In this document: piece by piece, positions 36,127 to 47,557 of the stretch
Layout of the letters: each line of letters starts with the position of its first letter
Numbering within the stretch: position 1 is the first letter of the stretch
Position numbers and translations under genes: made by a program
Origin: an uncultured Bacteroidales bacterium
Lineage (GTDB): Bacteria; Bacteroidota; Bacteroidia; Bacteroidales; Paludibacteraceae
DNA length: 64,000 bases
NCBI GenBank assembly: GCA_902765485.1
Contig: CACWZZ010000003.1
Span: 1 to 64,000, forward strand
Reading direction: 5' to 3'
Notes under the pieces: model-generated
The model's input: the letters and a program-made list of their open reading frames with translations, nothing else
Database searches by the model: none
What the model was told of the DNA's origin: nothing

Positions 36127-37719
36127 TTATCGAATGATCAATTTATGCGAGATAACAGTTCCGCGGTAGTAGAAATGCAGCACATACAACCCCTTCGGCA
36201 GCGGCAAGAATCGCTTTACTTCGTCCGGCAGGTTTATGTTGTCGTTTGATAGCGTGTAGTATTTGGTGCGTTTCTCGAAGATGTCCCCCTGATAAAGGAT
36301 CTTCGTTGGCGGGCAAATCCGGTAGCCGTTGATGCTGTAGATGTCGAAATAGATCATAGGATCCTCGTTCTGCTCCGTATAGATATAATAGAAGGAGAGG
36401 CTGTCTTTTCCCATGTCGGCATTGTTGAAATACGGCACAATCGGTTGCGAGAGCGTGCTGTCCAGTTTCAGACCCACCAAAACCGGGTCGTGGTCCGAGC
36501 AGCGGAACATGGTCTGGTCGGAGGACTTGTCGTACGTATAATAATCGTCCTCGTCGGAGTTGATATGGTATCCTGCCATGCCGGTTACTTGGCGATAGAG
36601 CGTCTCGTTGCTGATGGCGTGGTCGATGTAACTTGCCAAACCGCCGAACATATAGCTGTAACTGCTGTCGGCGTGAAAAGCGCGATGGAGGTCGAGCATA
36701 TTGCTCTTCTCGGTAAACACCATGATCGGATCGGTCTTGGCGTAGCAGTTCATATCGCCCATGATCAGCACATCGTTTTCTGCGATATTGGGGTAGCGAC
36801 GGTAGGAATTATAGAGCGAAACGACCGCTTTTGCTTCGTTCTCGCGGCGGTCTGCTCCGCCTGTATTCATCGATTTGAAATGGTTGATCGAATAGATGAA
36901 TTTCTCGCCCGTGGCGATCTCTCGGAAGCAAACCATTTTCTTGCGGTAAGGCAGCTCTACGTTGGTTTCCACAGGCGTGCCGACGGGTTCTACTGTGTTG
37001 GCGTCATAGACGAAATCCACTTTCTGGGACGTACCCGTTGCGGCTTCGCGGAAGAACTGGTAATTGCGTTTCGGGAGGTTCTTATTCAGGTCGCTGACGA
37101 TCTCCGAGATTGCTTCGTTTCCTTGCTGCAACTCCACCAGACCGTATATGTCGGCGTTTATCTTCTTCAGCGCTTTGCTGACCTTGGCGCGCTGGTCTTG
37201 GTGCTCCGAATAGCTCCGCGCACCCATCGAACCAAATGTGAGATAATAGTTCTCCAGGTTGAATCCGCATACCAGCAGCCGGTAATCACCCAGCTCCGGC
37301 AGACCTGCTTCCAGTTCCGCGCGCGTGTTACCACGCCATGTGCCGCTCTGCATACCCAAGGCGGAGGTGCTAATCACTTTCGCACGCAGACCATAAATCT
37401 TCTCGCCGCAACGGTGGTAACCGCTTACGCCGCTCAAACTGAACATACAGGTGCTATTAATCCGCACGGTCTCGTTGTATTCCGCCGAACCCGCCACGCC
37501 TTGGCATTCCGGCTGAAAACGCCGCCAAGGCGATACGATATAATTGCCGTTTGCGTTATTGCAAACGATCATCGGCATGTCGAAGACCACCGTTTGTCCG
37601 ATATATTCCTTCAATGCCTGGCCGCTCCACGTGCCGCTATCCGGCAGCGCGATATGCACTTCGGCTGCGATACTCAACGCGCAGAACAGAAACGCAACGA
37701 GTGAAATTCGTGTTTTCAT
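36127..37719 (-). CDS. Secreted endonuclease/exonuclease/phosphatase-family protein
   Basis: 530 aa, signal peptide 1-18. An N-terminal OB-like part (about 20-130) is followed by an EEP fold: LVCGFNLENYYLTFG, INADIYGLVELQQGNEAI with the metal-binding Glu, DVLIMGDMNCYAKTDPIMVF, and CSDHDPVLVGLKL with the catalytic Asp-His pair. This matches extracellular nucleases of Bacteroidota. The C-terminus (LPKGLYVLHFYYRGTVISHK, LIIR) is a type IX-like sorting end. It is the first gene of the operon with ligA, which begins right after it, and has its own consensus promoter. Confidence 0.85.
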   Translation of the reverse strand: MKTRISLVAFLFCALSIAAEVHIALPDSGTWSGQALKEYIGQTVVFDMPMIVCNNANGNYIVSPWRRFQPECQGVAGSAEYNETVRINSTCMFSLSGVSGYHRCGEKIYGLRAKVISTSALGMQSGTWRGNTRAELEAGLPELGDYRLLVCGFNLENYYLTFGSMGARSYSEHQDQRAKVSKALKKINADIYGLVELQQGNEAISEIVSDLNKNLPKRNYQFFREAATGTSQKVDFVYDANTVEPVGTPVETNVELPYRKKMVCFREIATGEKFIYSINHFKSMNTGGADRRENEAKAVVSLYNSYRRYPNIAENDVLIMGDMNCYAKTDPIMVFTEKSNMLDLHRAFHADSSYSYMFGGLASYIDHAISNETLYRQVTGMAGYHINSDEDDYYTYDKSSDQTMFRCSDHDPVLVGLKLDSTLSQPIVPYFNNADMGKDSLSFYYIYTEQNEDPMIYFDIYSINGYRICPPTKILYQGDIFEKRTKYYTLSNDNINLPDEVKRFLPLPKGLYVLHFYYRGTVISHKLIIR

Positions 37720-37742
37720 CGCTATTCATATTAAATCGGCTA

Positions 37743-37773
37743 CAAAAGTACAAAAAAATTTGCAAATGTGCAA
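37743..37773 (-). promoter_or_regulatory. Promoter of the nuclease-ligA-DUF6913-dapA operon
   Basis: Minus strand TTG (37771-37773), 20 bp, TACTTTTG (37743-37750). It overlaps the divergent divIC promoter. Confidence 0.75.
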
Positions 37774-37790
37774 ATAAAATTGTAACTTTG
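37760..37790 (+). promoter_or_regulatory. Promoter of divIC-ruvC
   Basis: TTG (37760-37762), 20 bp, TAACTTTG (37783-37790). The start near 37797 leaves a leader of about 15 bases. Confidence 0.8.
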
Positions 37791-37811
37791 CACCGAAAAT
37801 CGAAAAACAAC

Positions 37812-38111
37812 ATGAACTTTTCAGACTTTTGGAACACAATCAAGATTCGCAAATGGGGTAAGTACGTCATTACTATCCTCCTTTTTGCGGTGGTGTTCCT
37901 GTTTATCGGCGAGCAAAGTTTGATCCAGTTCGCGCGACGCGGACGGGAGATCCGCCATCTGGAGGAGCAGCGGGATATGTACCGCGAGGGAGCGGAGAAA
38001 GCCAAACGCGAGATTCAGTCGCTCCACCAAACGGACAGCCTCGAGCGCTACGCGCGCGAACATTATTATATGCATAATAGTAATGAGGATATCTATCTTG
38101 TAGAAGAATGA
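37812..38111 (+). CDS. Septum formation initiator (DivIC/FtsB family)
   Basis: 99 aa from the ATG at 37812, which follows the promoter directly; an earlier frame extension would lie upstream of the transcript start. One membrane helix at about 17-36 (YVITILLFAVVFLFIGEQSL), then a coiled coil (about 45-80) and the conserved end LERYAREHYYMHNSNEDIYL, typical of DivIC/FtsB. It bridges early and late divisome proteins. The stop overlaps the next start by 4 bp. Confidence 0.88.
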   Translation: MNFSDFWNTIKIRKWGKYVITILLFAVVFLFIGEQSLIQFARRGREIRHLEEQRDMYREGAEKAKREIQSLHQTDSLERYAREHYYMHNSNEDIYLVEE

Positions 38112-38269
38112 AAAAATCATCTATCATATTAATCATCGGCCTGATTATTCTGGCAGTTGGAGCAGGTCTCAGTATTGCGAAAATTGAACCTTGGGCGGAT
38201 TACGTCCTCATCGCCGGAGCGGTGGTGGTACTCATCCGCGGATTTGTGCGCACTCGTGAAAGAGAATGA
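38108..38269 (+). CDS. Small two-helix membrane protein between divIC and ruvC
   Basis: 53 aa, starting MKKSSIILIIGLIILAVGAG. Two membrane helices (about 5-22 and 31-45) with a short loop containing EPWADY, and a basic end (VRTRERE). It overlaps both neighbours by 4 bp (ATGA on each side), so translation is coupled in a three-gene block. Small proteins of this sort occur at this position in related Bacteroidota by my recollection; no function is known. Confidence 0.75.
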   Translation: MKKSSIILIIGLIILAVGAGLSIAKIEPWADYVLIAGAVVVLIRGFVRTRERE

Positions 38270-38901
38270 TCGATAAATTACGCTCCGAACATATTATTTT
38301 AGGCGTGGACCCGGGTACGCTTTTTATGGGCTACGCGATTCTTAAAACGGTCGGGCAACAGGTTGAAATACTGGACTTTGGCGTGCTCGACGTGCATAAA
38401 CTGGAGGGACAGTATCCGCGTCTGCAGCAGGAGTTTTTCTTCCTCCAGAAAATCATCGACCAATACCGGCCTTCCTGCTTGGCGATCGAGACCCAGTTTG
38501 TGGACAAAAACCCGCAAACGATGATCAAAATCGTCCATGCCCAGGGAGTGGCGATTGCTGCCGCGCTGAGCAAAGACATCCCTATTTATGAGTACTCGCC
38601 GATGAAGATCAAGATGGCTATCACCGGAAATGGTCATTCGTCCAAGGAGCAAGTGGCAGGCATGCTCCAGCGGTTTCTGCATATTCCCGACGAACAAATG
38701 CCTAAGAAACTGGATGCCACCGATGCCTTAGGCATCGCTTACTGCCACTACCTACAACTTGGAATGCCGGTCGGCACAGAAGGCGGCGCGAAGGACTGGA
38801 CCACCTACGCCAAACGCAAAGGATTGACGGATAAAGGGTTAACGGGTCCTGCGGCACAATTGGCAGCAGCGCTGGCAACAGCAAAGAAAAAGAAAAAATG
38901 A
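38266..38901 (+). CDS. ruvC: Holliday-junction resolvase RuvC
   Basis: 211 aa. Acidic catalytic residues are in ILGVDPGTLFMGYA (Asp15), CLAIETQFVDKNPQT (Glu) and KKLDATDALGIAYCH (two Asp). The enzyme cuts Holliday junctions after RuvAB branch migration. The C-terminal 40 residues, ending in a run of lysines, are longer than in E. coli, as is usual in Bacteroidota. Third gene of divIC-small protein-ruvC. Confidence 0.97.
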   Translation: MIDKLRSEHIILGVDPGTLFMGYAILKTVGQQVEILDFGVLDVHKLEGQYPRLQQEFFFLQKIIDQYRPSCLAIETQFVDKNPQTMIKIVHAQGVAIAAALSKDIPIYEYSPMKIKMAITGNGHSSKEQVAGMLQRFLHIPDEQMPKKLDATDALGIAYCHYLQLGMPVGTEGGAKDWTTYAKRKGLTDKGLTGPAAQLAAALATAKKKKK

Positions 38902-38919
38902 AAAAAATATACCTAAAAT

Positions 38920-38950
38920 TTGGTAGTGTCAAAAATTTGTTGTACCTTTG
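38920..38950 (+). promoter_or_regulatory. Promoter of the ferredoxin gene
   Basis: TTG (38920-38922), 20 bp, TACCTTTG (38943-38950). Confidence 0.8.
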
Positions 38951-38991
38951 CACTCGCAAATGACCAAATGAACAAATAAATAAATAACGTT

Positions 38992-39156
38992 ATGGCTTAC
39001 AAAATTTCAACAGACTGCGTAGCGTGCGGTACGTGTATTGACGAATGTCCGGTTGGAGCAATCCACGAGGGAGAACATTATTCCATCGACCCGGAGGTTT
39101 GCATTGAGTGTGGTACTTGCGAGGGCGTTTGCCCGAGTGGGGCGATTAGTCTCTAA
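38992..39156 (+). CDS. 2[4Fe-4S] ferredoxin
   Basis: 54 aa. Two cluster motifs: CVACGTCIDECPVGAI and CIECGTCEGVCPSGAI, each CxxCxxCxxxCP. This is the size and pattern of clostridial-type ferredoxins. It is the probable electron acceptor of the pyruvate:ferredoxin oxidoreductase encoded 1.5 kb downstream. It has its own promoter and terminator, as expected for a strongly expressed small gene. Confidence 0.96.
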   Translation: MAYKISTDCVACGTCIDECPVGAIHEGEHYSIDPEVCIECGTCEGVCPSGAISL

Positions 39157-39191
39157 TAACACGTCTTTTTTTAGCAAAAATGCACAATTTG

Positions 39192-39224
39192 GAGGGGTTA
39201 TTACACGTAATCCCTCATTTTTTT
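39192..39224 (+). terminator. Terminator of the ferredoxin gene
   Basis: GAGGGGTTA, loop TTACACG, TAATCCCTC, then ATTTTTTT. Confidence 0.9.
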
Positions 39225-39244
39225 GTAAAAAATGTAATCTAAAC

Positions 39245-39275
39245 CTTGCAAATATCAATTTTTTTTTGTAATTTT
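39245..39275 (+). promoter_or_regulatory. Promoter of the AAA ATPase gene
   Basis: TTG (39245-39247), 20 bp, TAATTTTG (39268-39275). Confidence 0.8.
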
Positions 39276-39303
39276 GCGGCGAATTTTCAAAATTTGGGCT
39301 AAA

Positions 39304-40617
39304 ATGGAGAAAAATGAAGCGTTAATAGTAGAGAATGATCAGCTTGCAACATCGTCTGCAGATACCCGCAAAGGGCAAATGCTCGATGCTTTTTTCCGCA
39401 TCCATGATTATCTTGTTGAGCATGCCAAAATGCCAATTCGCCGCCAGCTCATGGATGAGATTGATTGGAACGACCGTCTGATTGCTATCAAGGGCGGACG
39501 TGGAGTGGGGAAGACCGATTTCTTGCTCTCGCGCGCCAAAGAAGTGGAGATTGAGGAGAAAAAGAAAGCGGAGGAAGAGGCGCTTGCCTCGCCTAAACGA
39601 CGCCGTCTGAAAAGACCGCTGCGCCCGTGCCTGTACGTCAGCATGAATGATTTCTTCTTCACCAGACATTCGCTGATGGAGGTGGCGTCCCAGTTCGTTA
39701 AGATCGGAGGACGATACCTGTTCTTGGATCAACTCTTCAAATACCCCAACTGGTCGCGCGAACTGAAGCGCTGCTATAGCAAATATCCGACTTTGCATGT
39801 GATCTTCTGCGCTACGCCCGTCATGCCTATTGATGAGGATAATAATGACCTGAAGGGCATCGTGCAGACCTATAACCTCCGCGGATTCTCTTTCCGCGAG
39901 TATCTGAATCTCCAGACAGGACTGCGTTTCCGCTCCTATACGCTGGAGGAGATCATCCAGCGCCATGCTTCTATCTCCCGCGAGATATGCGAACGGGTAC
40001 ATCCGCTTACTTATTTCCGCGATTACATCGATCATGGCTATTATCCTTCTTATCTGGAGAGCTCGTCGTTTGAGGCGGAGCTGCTCAAGACCATGAATAC
40101 CCAGCTGGAGGTGGATGTGCTGATGATCAAGCAGATTGACGTGGCTTGTCTCCATAAGCTCCGCAAACTGCTCTATATCCTCATGGAAGACGCGCCCTCT
40201 GCGCTTAATATCAGCAATATATCCGACGAGATCGGACTCAGTCGCGCTACCACGATGAACTATATCAAGTATCTCAAGGACTCGCGTCTGATTAACCTGC
40301 TGTACTTGGAGAACAAGAATTTCCCGATGAAGCCGACCAAGGTCTATATGCATAATACCAACCTCGCGCGGATGATCTTCACCCGCGAACTGACGCCGAT
40401 GGAGCTGTATGAGACCAATTTCTATACGGCGATCCACGGCGCGCACAAGGTCAATGCTACCGAGCGCTCGGCGATGTTCATCATTGATAACCAGTATTAT
40501 TTTGATGTCAAGGAGAAACCGTCCAGCCGCGATGCTATCCGTCCCACGGCGGTAGCCGAGATGGAGCTCGGACGCGGCAACCAGATCCCGCTCTGGCTGC
40601 TCGGATTCTTGTACTAG
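39304..40617 (+). CDS. AAA-family ATPase, AAA_14/DUF4143-like, with Gln in place of the Walker B Glu
   Basis: 437 aa from the ATG at 39304, which lies about 22 bases behind the predicted start of transcription. Walker A is GGRGVGKT (64-71). Walker B reads RYLFLDQLFKYPNWSRELKR (137-156); in this family it is usually LDExxxxPxWSxxLK, so the catalytic Glu is Gln143. A long Lys/Glu-rich insert (about 79-106) sits behind Walker A. The C-terminal part contains a winged-helix-like piece (ISNISDEIGLSRATTMNYIK) and a DUF4143-type end, but is short of the usual nuclease-like KxE region. The role is unknown. The stop codon TAG lies inside an 8-bp CTAG array. Confidence 0.8.
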   Translation: MEKNEALIVENDQLATSSADTRKGQMLDAFFRIHDYLVEHAKMPIRRQLMDEIDWNDRLIAIKGGRGVGKTDFLLSRAKEVEIEEKKKAEEEALASPKRRRLKRPLRPCLYVSMNDFFFTRHSLMEVASQFVKIGGRYLFLDQLFKYPNWSRELKRCYSKYPTLHVIFCATPVMPIDEDNNDLKGIVQTYNLRGFSFREYLNLQTGLRFRSYTLEEIIQRHASISREICERVHPLTYFRDYIDHGYYPSYLESSSFEAELLKTMNTQLEVDVLMIKQIDVACLHKLRKLLYILMEDAPSALNISNISDEIGLSRATTMNYIKYLKDSRLINLLYLENKNFPMKPTKVYMHNTNLARMIFTRELTPMELYETNFYTAIHGAHKVNATERSAMFIIDNQYYFDVKEKPSSRDAIRPTAVAEMELGRGNQIPLWLLGFLY

Positions 40618-40655
40618 GGTCCTAGGATCCTAGTATACTAGTATACTAGCAATCT
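40613..40655. repeat. 8-bp CTAGTATA array at the 3' end of the ATPase gene
   Basis: ctagggtc, ctaggatc, ctagtata, ctagtata, ctagcaat. The ATPase stop TAG is the first of these. Confidence 0.85.
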
Positions 40656-40692
40656 TTTATAAATCACAAATAACAAATAATCATTTAATCTT

Positions 40693-44235
<3,543 letters not shown>

Positions 44236-44261
44236 TCCACGCGTGTACGCGTAATAATAAG

Positions 44262-44295
44262 GAGAGGCATCCGTCGGGTGCCTCTCTTTTGTTTT
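44262..44295 (+). terminator. Terminator of nifJ
   Basis: GAGAGGCA stem with TGCCTCTC (extended by a T-G pair), followed by TTTTGTTTT. Confidence 0.9.
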
Positions 44296-44315
44296 GCCTA
44301 ACATTTTCTCTTTGT

Positions 44316-44335
44316 ATCCGCCAAGTTTGGCGGAT
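44316..44335. repeat. Hairpin ATCCGCCAA-GT-TTGGCGGAT
   Basis: Perfect 9-bp inverted repeat behind the nifJ terminator; the core TCCGCCA/TGGCGGA is the same as at 32592-32610. Confidence 0.7.
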
Positions 44336-44389
44336 TAGAAAATTCCGCCTCGCCCGTGACACTCCATACGGACGTAGCGGTGTCCTGTG

Positions 44390-44414
44390 CGCGCTGACGG
44401 AGCCAGCGCGTTTT
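44390..44414 (+). terminator. Terminator-like hairpin in the nifJ-DUF4062 gap
   Basis: CGCGCTG, 7-base loop, CAGCGCG, then TTTTC. The short T tract makes termination uncertain. The rest of the 44296-44565 stretch shows only the 11-bp array and no gene. Confidence 0.45.
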
Positions 44415-44452
44415 CTTCCCCGTTGATACCCTCCGAAATTCACGACTCTCCC

Positions 44453-44496
44453 GACCGAGCGATGACCGAGAGATGAGCGGGACACGACCGAGACAA
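44453..44496. repeat. 11-bp tandem array (GACCGAGNGAT)
   Basis: Four units: GACCGAGCGAT, GACCGAGAGAT, GAGCGGGACAC, GACCGAGACAA. Reverse-complemented and rotated, the first unit is GGTCATCGCTC, one base from the rotated 3248 unit GGTCATCGGTC. Confidence 0.8.
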
Positions 44497-44565
44497 AAAA
44501 CGGGCGATTTTTCGCCCCAAAACGGTCAAAAACCACACTCCCCAATTCAATTTCCGCCATAATAC

Positions 44566-44596
44566 TTGCACATGTCCGAAAAAAGTAGTAAATTTG
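44566..44596 (+). promoter_or_regulatory. Promoter of the DUF4062/HATPase gene
   Basis: TTG (44566-44568), 20 bp, TAAATTTG (44589-44596). Confidence 0.8.
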
Positions 44597-44636
44597 CACG
44601 CAAATTTGTTTCGAGTAGAACAACAGACAAAGATTT

Positions 44637-46226
44637 ATGGCAGATATCAAAGTTTTCATAAGTAGCGTCCAAAAGGAATTCGCCCATGAGCGGCGGCTCT
44701 TGTGCGACTACATCCGCACAGACGGCTTGCTCGGCCGGTTCTTCGTGCCGTTTATTTTTGAAGACATGCCGGCATCGGAGGTCTCTGCGCAGAAAGCCTA
44801 TCTCACCCAAGCAGCGGAATGTCATATCTACCTCGGCATTCTCGGCACCCAGTATGGCTACGAGGACGAAGAAGGTATCTCGCCCACCGAACGCGAATAT
44901 GATACGGCTACGGCTCACCACGCGCACCGGCTGATTTATACGCTGCGCACAGACACGCCGCGTACCCCTAAAGAGCAAGCCTTCATCGGCAAGGTGGAGC
45001 AAGAGGTTGTCCGCCGTGGTTTTGCCACTTACGACGAACTGCGCACGGCTGTTTATAACTCGCTTGTGGATTATCTGGTTCGGAAAGAGATCGTCCGCCG
45101 TGTGCCTTTTGATGCAGCGGCTCATCCGGTAGCCACGTATGACGATATCGACCCGGAGAAAGTGCGCACTTTTGTGAACCGTGCCAAAGAGAAACGCAAT
45201 TTCCCGCTGAATTTCGAAGATGGTATCGAGAAAATCTTCTCCGCTATCCATGTGCTCACGGACGACGGCCGTCTGACGAACTCTGCCTTACTGCTTTTCG
45301 CCAAAGACCCACAACGCTTCTTCCGCACTTCGGAAGTCCGCTGCGCCCAGTTCTATGGAACGAAAGTGGAAAAACCCATCCGCAATTATCAGGTCTTTAC
45401 CGGTTCGCTTTTTGAGATGATTGACAAGGCGGTGGGTTTTGTCATGTCGCGTATCGACGCACGTGTGGGCAAACGTGACCTCTCGCCGGACGCTCCTGTG
45501 GAGTATGAACTGCCGGAGAGCGCGGTAGCCGAGGCGATTGCCAATGCCGTAGCGCATCGTGACTATACGAGCAATGCGAGTGTGCAGGTCATGCTTTTCC
45601 GCGACCGTCTGGAGATTTGGAATCCCGGCAGACTGCCTGATGGTTTTACTATCCAGAAACTGCATGAGGTACATCGCTCCGAACCGACCAACCCCGTACT
45701 GGCTCATCCGCTTTTCATGGCTGGCTATATTGAGCATCTGGGCACAGGTACTACGGATATGATTGCCGATTGCGAAGCCCTTGGTCTCCGCACGCCCGAA
45801 TTTATCCAAGCGGACGATTTCCGAACGATTATCTATCGTCAGGAAAAAGAAACAGAGCAGCCCCCAAAAGTGTCAAACCCGACCGAAAAAGTAACAGAGC
45901 AAGAGCAAAAAAGTAACCAAGTGGAGCAAAAAGTGTCAGACCATGGGCAAAAAAGTAACCAAGCGGATCCCAAAAGTAACCAAGCAGAGCCCCAAAGTAA
46001 CCAAGTACGTCTAACCGCGAAGCAGCGAAAAGTGTTAGACTTCTGTGATGAGACACCGCGTACAGCTCAGGAGATTTTGGAAATGCTTGGTGTGCAGAAC
46101 CAAAACAAGACCCGCCAGCAGTACACCACCAAATTAGTGCTTGCCGGACTTCTGCGCCCGACCACCACGCATAAAAACGACTCCAACCGTCGTTACATCA
46201 CCGCCCATCCCTCCACCGACCAATGA
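44637..46226 (+). CDS. DUF4062-HATPase (RecG-like) protein with repeat linker and winged helix
   Basis: 529 aa. The N-terminal 100 residues match DUF4062 (KVFISSVQKEFAHERRLLCD, YLGILGTQYGY, SPTEREYDTA), a TIR-like fold found in defence and signalling proteins. The middle (about 200-395) matches the RecG-like/HATPase_c_4 region: GRLTNSALLLFAKDPQRFF, ELPESAVAEAIANAVAHRDY with the GHKL Asn, LEIWNPGRLPDGF and HLGTGTTDMI. Residues about 415-460 are a low-complexity linker with repeated KSNQ. A winged helix (LTAKQRKVLDFCDETPRTAQ) ends the protein. Similar proteins are regarded as transcription regulators or defence factors. Base composition is like the housekeeping genes, unlike the AT-rich operon that follows. 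Confidence 0.85.
   Translation: MADIKVFISSVQKEFAHERRLLCDYIRTDGLLGRFFVPFIFEDMPASEVSAQKAYLTQAAECHIYLGILGTQYGYEDEEGISPTEREYDTATAHHAHRLIYTLRTDTPRTPKEQAFIGKVEQEVVRRGFATYDELRTAVYNSLVDYLVRKEIVRRVPFDAAAHPVATYDDIDPEKVRTFVNRAKEKRNFPLNFEDGIEKIFSAIHVLTDDGRLTNSALLLFAKDPQRFFRTSEVRCAQFYGTKVEKPIRNYQVFTGSLFEMIDKAVGFVMSRIDARVGKRDLSPDAPVEYELPESAVAEAIANAVAHRDYTSNASVQVMLFRDRLEIWNPGRLPDGFTIQKLHEVHRSEPTNPVLAHPLFMAGYIEHLGTGTTDMIADCEALGLRTPEFIQADDFRTIIYRQEKETEQPPKVSNPTEKVTEQEQKSNQVEQKVSDHGQKSNQADPKSNQAEPQSNQVRLTAKQRKVLDFCDETPRTAQEILEMLGVQNQNKTRQQYTTKLVLAGLLRPTTTHKNDSNRRYITAHPSTDQ
45893..46005. repeat. Degenerate repeat coding for KSNQ(V/A)(E/D)(Q/P) linker
   Basis: Four copies of aaaagtaaccaagNNGA with intervening variants; protein pieces KSNQVEQK, KSNQADPK, SNQAEPQ, SNQV. 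Confidence 0.8.
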
Positions 46227-46385
46227 GCGAGAGAAGAGCGAGAGACAAACTAAAAAAGACGAATAATTCTAAAATCACGGGATATATACAAAGTATATAT
46301 AAGGTATGGTGGGATACGTGATAACCAGGTAACGCATAGGCAACAAGCAGGCAACCTGTCTGAAAGATAAGAGAAATTATATACA

Positions 46386-47555
46386 ATGGCTATACAAAAA
46401 GACTTATTTGGGAAAAAGGATGTAAGCGTTCATGCTCGAAAGAAAAAACGCAAACGCTCAGCAAGCGAGAAACGCGAAGATATTATCAAGCGTTTGCTTT
46501 CTTCTGCGGATGTGCGCGAAGATGACCTTGTCAATCTTAGCAAAGATGTTCCATTGCTTGAAACATTGTTGCGCGATCAGACTAAAGGCTGTCGCGTAAC
46601 ACCGTTGCATATTACCGAGGATGGTGAGCATTGCGAATTCGATAATGTATGCACATATCATCATATTATTTGGGCTACGGATGATTACCGTCGGCGAGGA
46701 GATGGGTATTATGCGACGGATGAGATAGAAGTGCCTCGTATTACGCGCACTCATAATCGTGTTATCCGTCCCCGTGCAGTAAAAAGCAAAGAGGAGCAAC
46801 GTCGTCGTATCAAGCAGAAAGCAGAAGTTTTCACTCCTTCTTGGGTGTGCAATGCGCAAAACAATCTTGTAGATGAAGCATGGTTTGGACGCAAAGATGT
46901 CTTTAACCACGAGAACGAAGACCACACATGGACAACTAATAAAAAGCCGATAGTATTTTCCAATGTTCGCGGAAAGACATGGTTGGATTATGTGACGGAA
47001 CGGCGTTTGGAGATATGTTGCGGTGAAGCGCCATATATTGTAAGCCGGTATGATGCAACAACAGGAGAAATCATCCCCCTGCAAAATCGTATAGGTCTGT
47101 TAGACCGCAAATTACGTGTTGTAAGTGAGAATGTGAAAGATTTAGCCCATTGGCGCGAATATGCATATAAGGCCATTCGGAGTGTCTATGGCTTTGAGTG
47201 GCAGGGCGATAATCTGCTATTGGCTCGTGAAAATATCTTTGTCACTTTTATTGATTATTATTACGATTTCTGCAAAAAGTTAGGAATAAAAGCAGATATT
47301 TCTTCGCAAAGTCTTTATCATGTGGCATATATTGTTTCATGGAACTTATGGCAAATGGACGGTATGAAATATATCATCCCATATTCTGACCAAGAAGCAG
47401 AAGAACACGTAGTCAACTTACTTTTTGAGAAGAAGCCACAAAAGCTTCCACAAACGCCAACAGGCATCTATGCTCAAACGGCTTATTGGCTTGGAGATGG
47501 AAGGCAAAAATATCTTAAACGGATCGAATTCAGAAACCTTATTAACAAAAGATAA
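46386..47555 (+). CDS. Restriction-modification subunit with methylase-like fold (restriction endonuclease subunit M type)
   Basis: 389 aa. Highly basic N-terminus (ARKKKRKRSASEKREDIIKR). The central part has AEVFTPSWVCNAQNNLVDEA (about 145-164), resembling methylase motif X, and RRLEICCGEAPYIVSRYD (about 207-224), resembling SAM-binding motif I; FEWQGDNLLLARENIFVTF follows. There is no NPPY/DPPY catalytic motif IV, so the protein should not methylate DNA by itself. I recall database entries for this family as restriction endonuclease subunit M, found next to a GIY-YIG/helicase/methylase protein as here (2 bp gap). Low GC content compared with 44637-46226 suggests horizontal gain. Confidence 0.75.
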   Translation: MAIQKDLFGKKDVSVHARKKKRKRSASEKREDIIKRLLSSADVREDDLVNLSKDVPLLETLLRDQTKGCRVTPLHITEDGEHCEFDNVCTYHHIIWATDDYRRRGDGYYATDEIEVPRITRTHNRVIRPRAVKSKEEQRRRIKQKAEVFTPSWVCNAQNNLVDEAWFGRKDVFNHENEDHTWTTNKKPIVFSNVRGKTWLDYVTERRLEICCGEAPYIVSRYDATTGEIIPLQNRIGLLDRKLRVVSENVKDLAHWREYAYKAIRSVYGFEWQGDNLLLARENIFVTFIDYYYDFCKKLGIKADISSQSLYHVAYIVSWNLWQMDGMKYIIPYSDQEAEEHVVNLLFEKKPQKLPQTPTGIYAQTAYWLGDGRQKYLKRIEFRNLINKR

Positions 47556-47557
47556 CT

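Noticed and set aside
37551-37811. An N-terminal extension of the DivIC-like protein
   Set aside because: It would lie upstream of the consensus promoter and inside the divergent nuclease gene; the residues are basic and not family-like.
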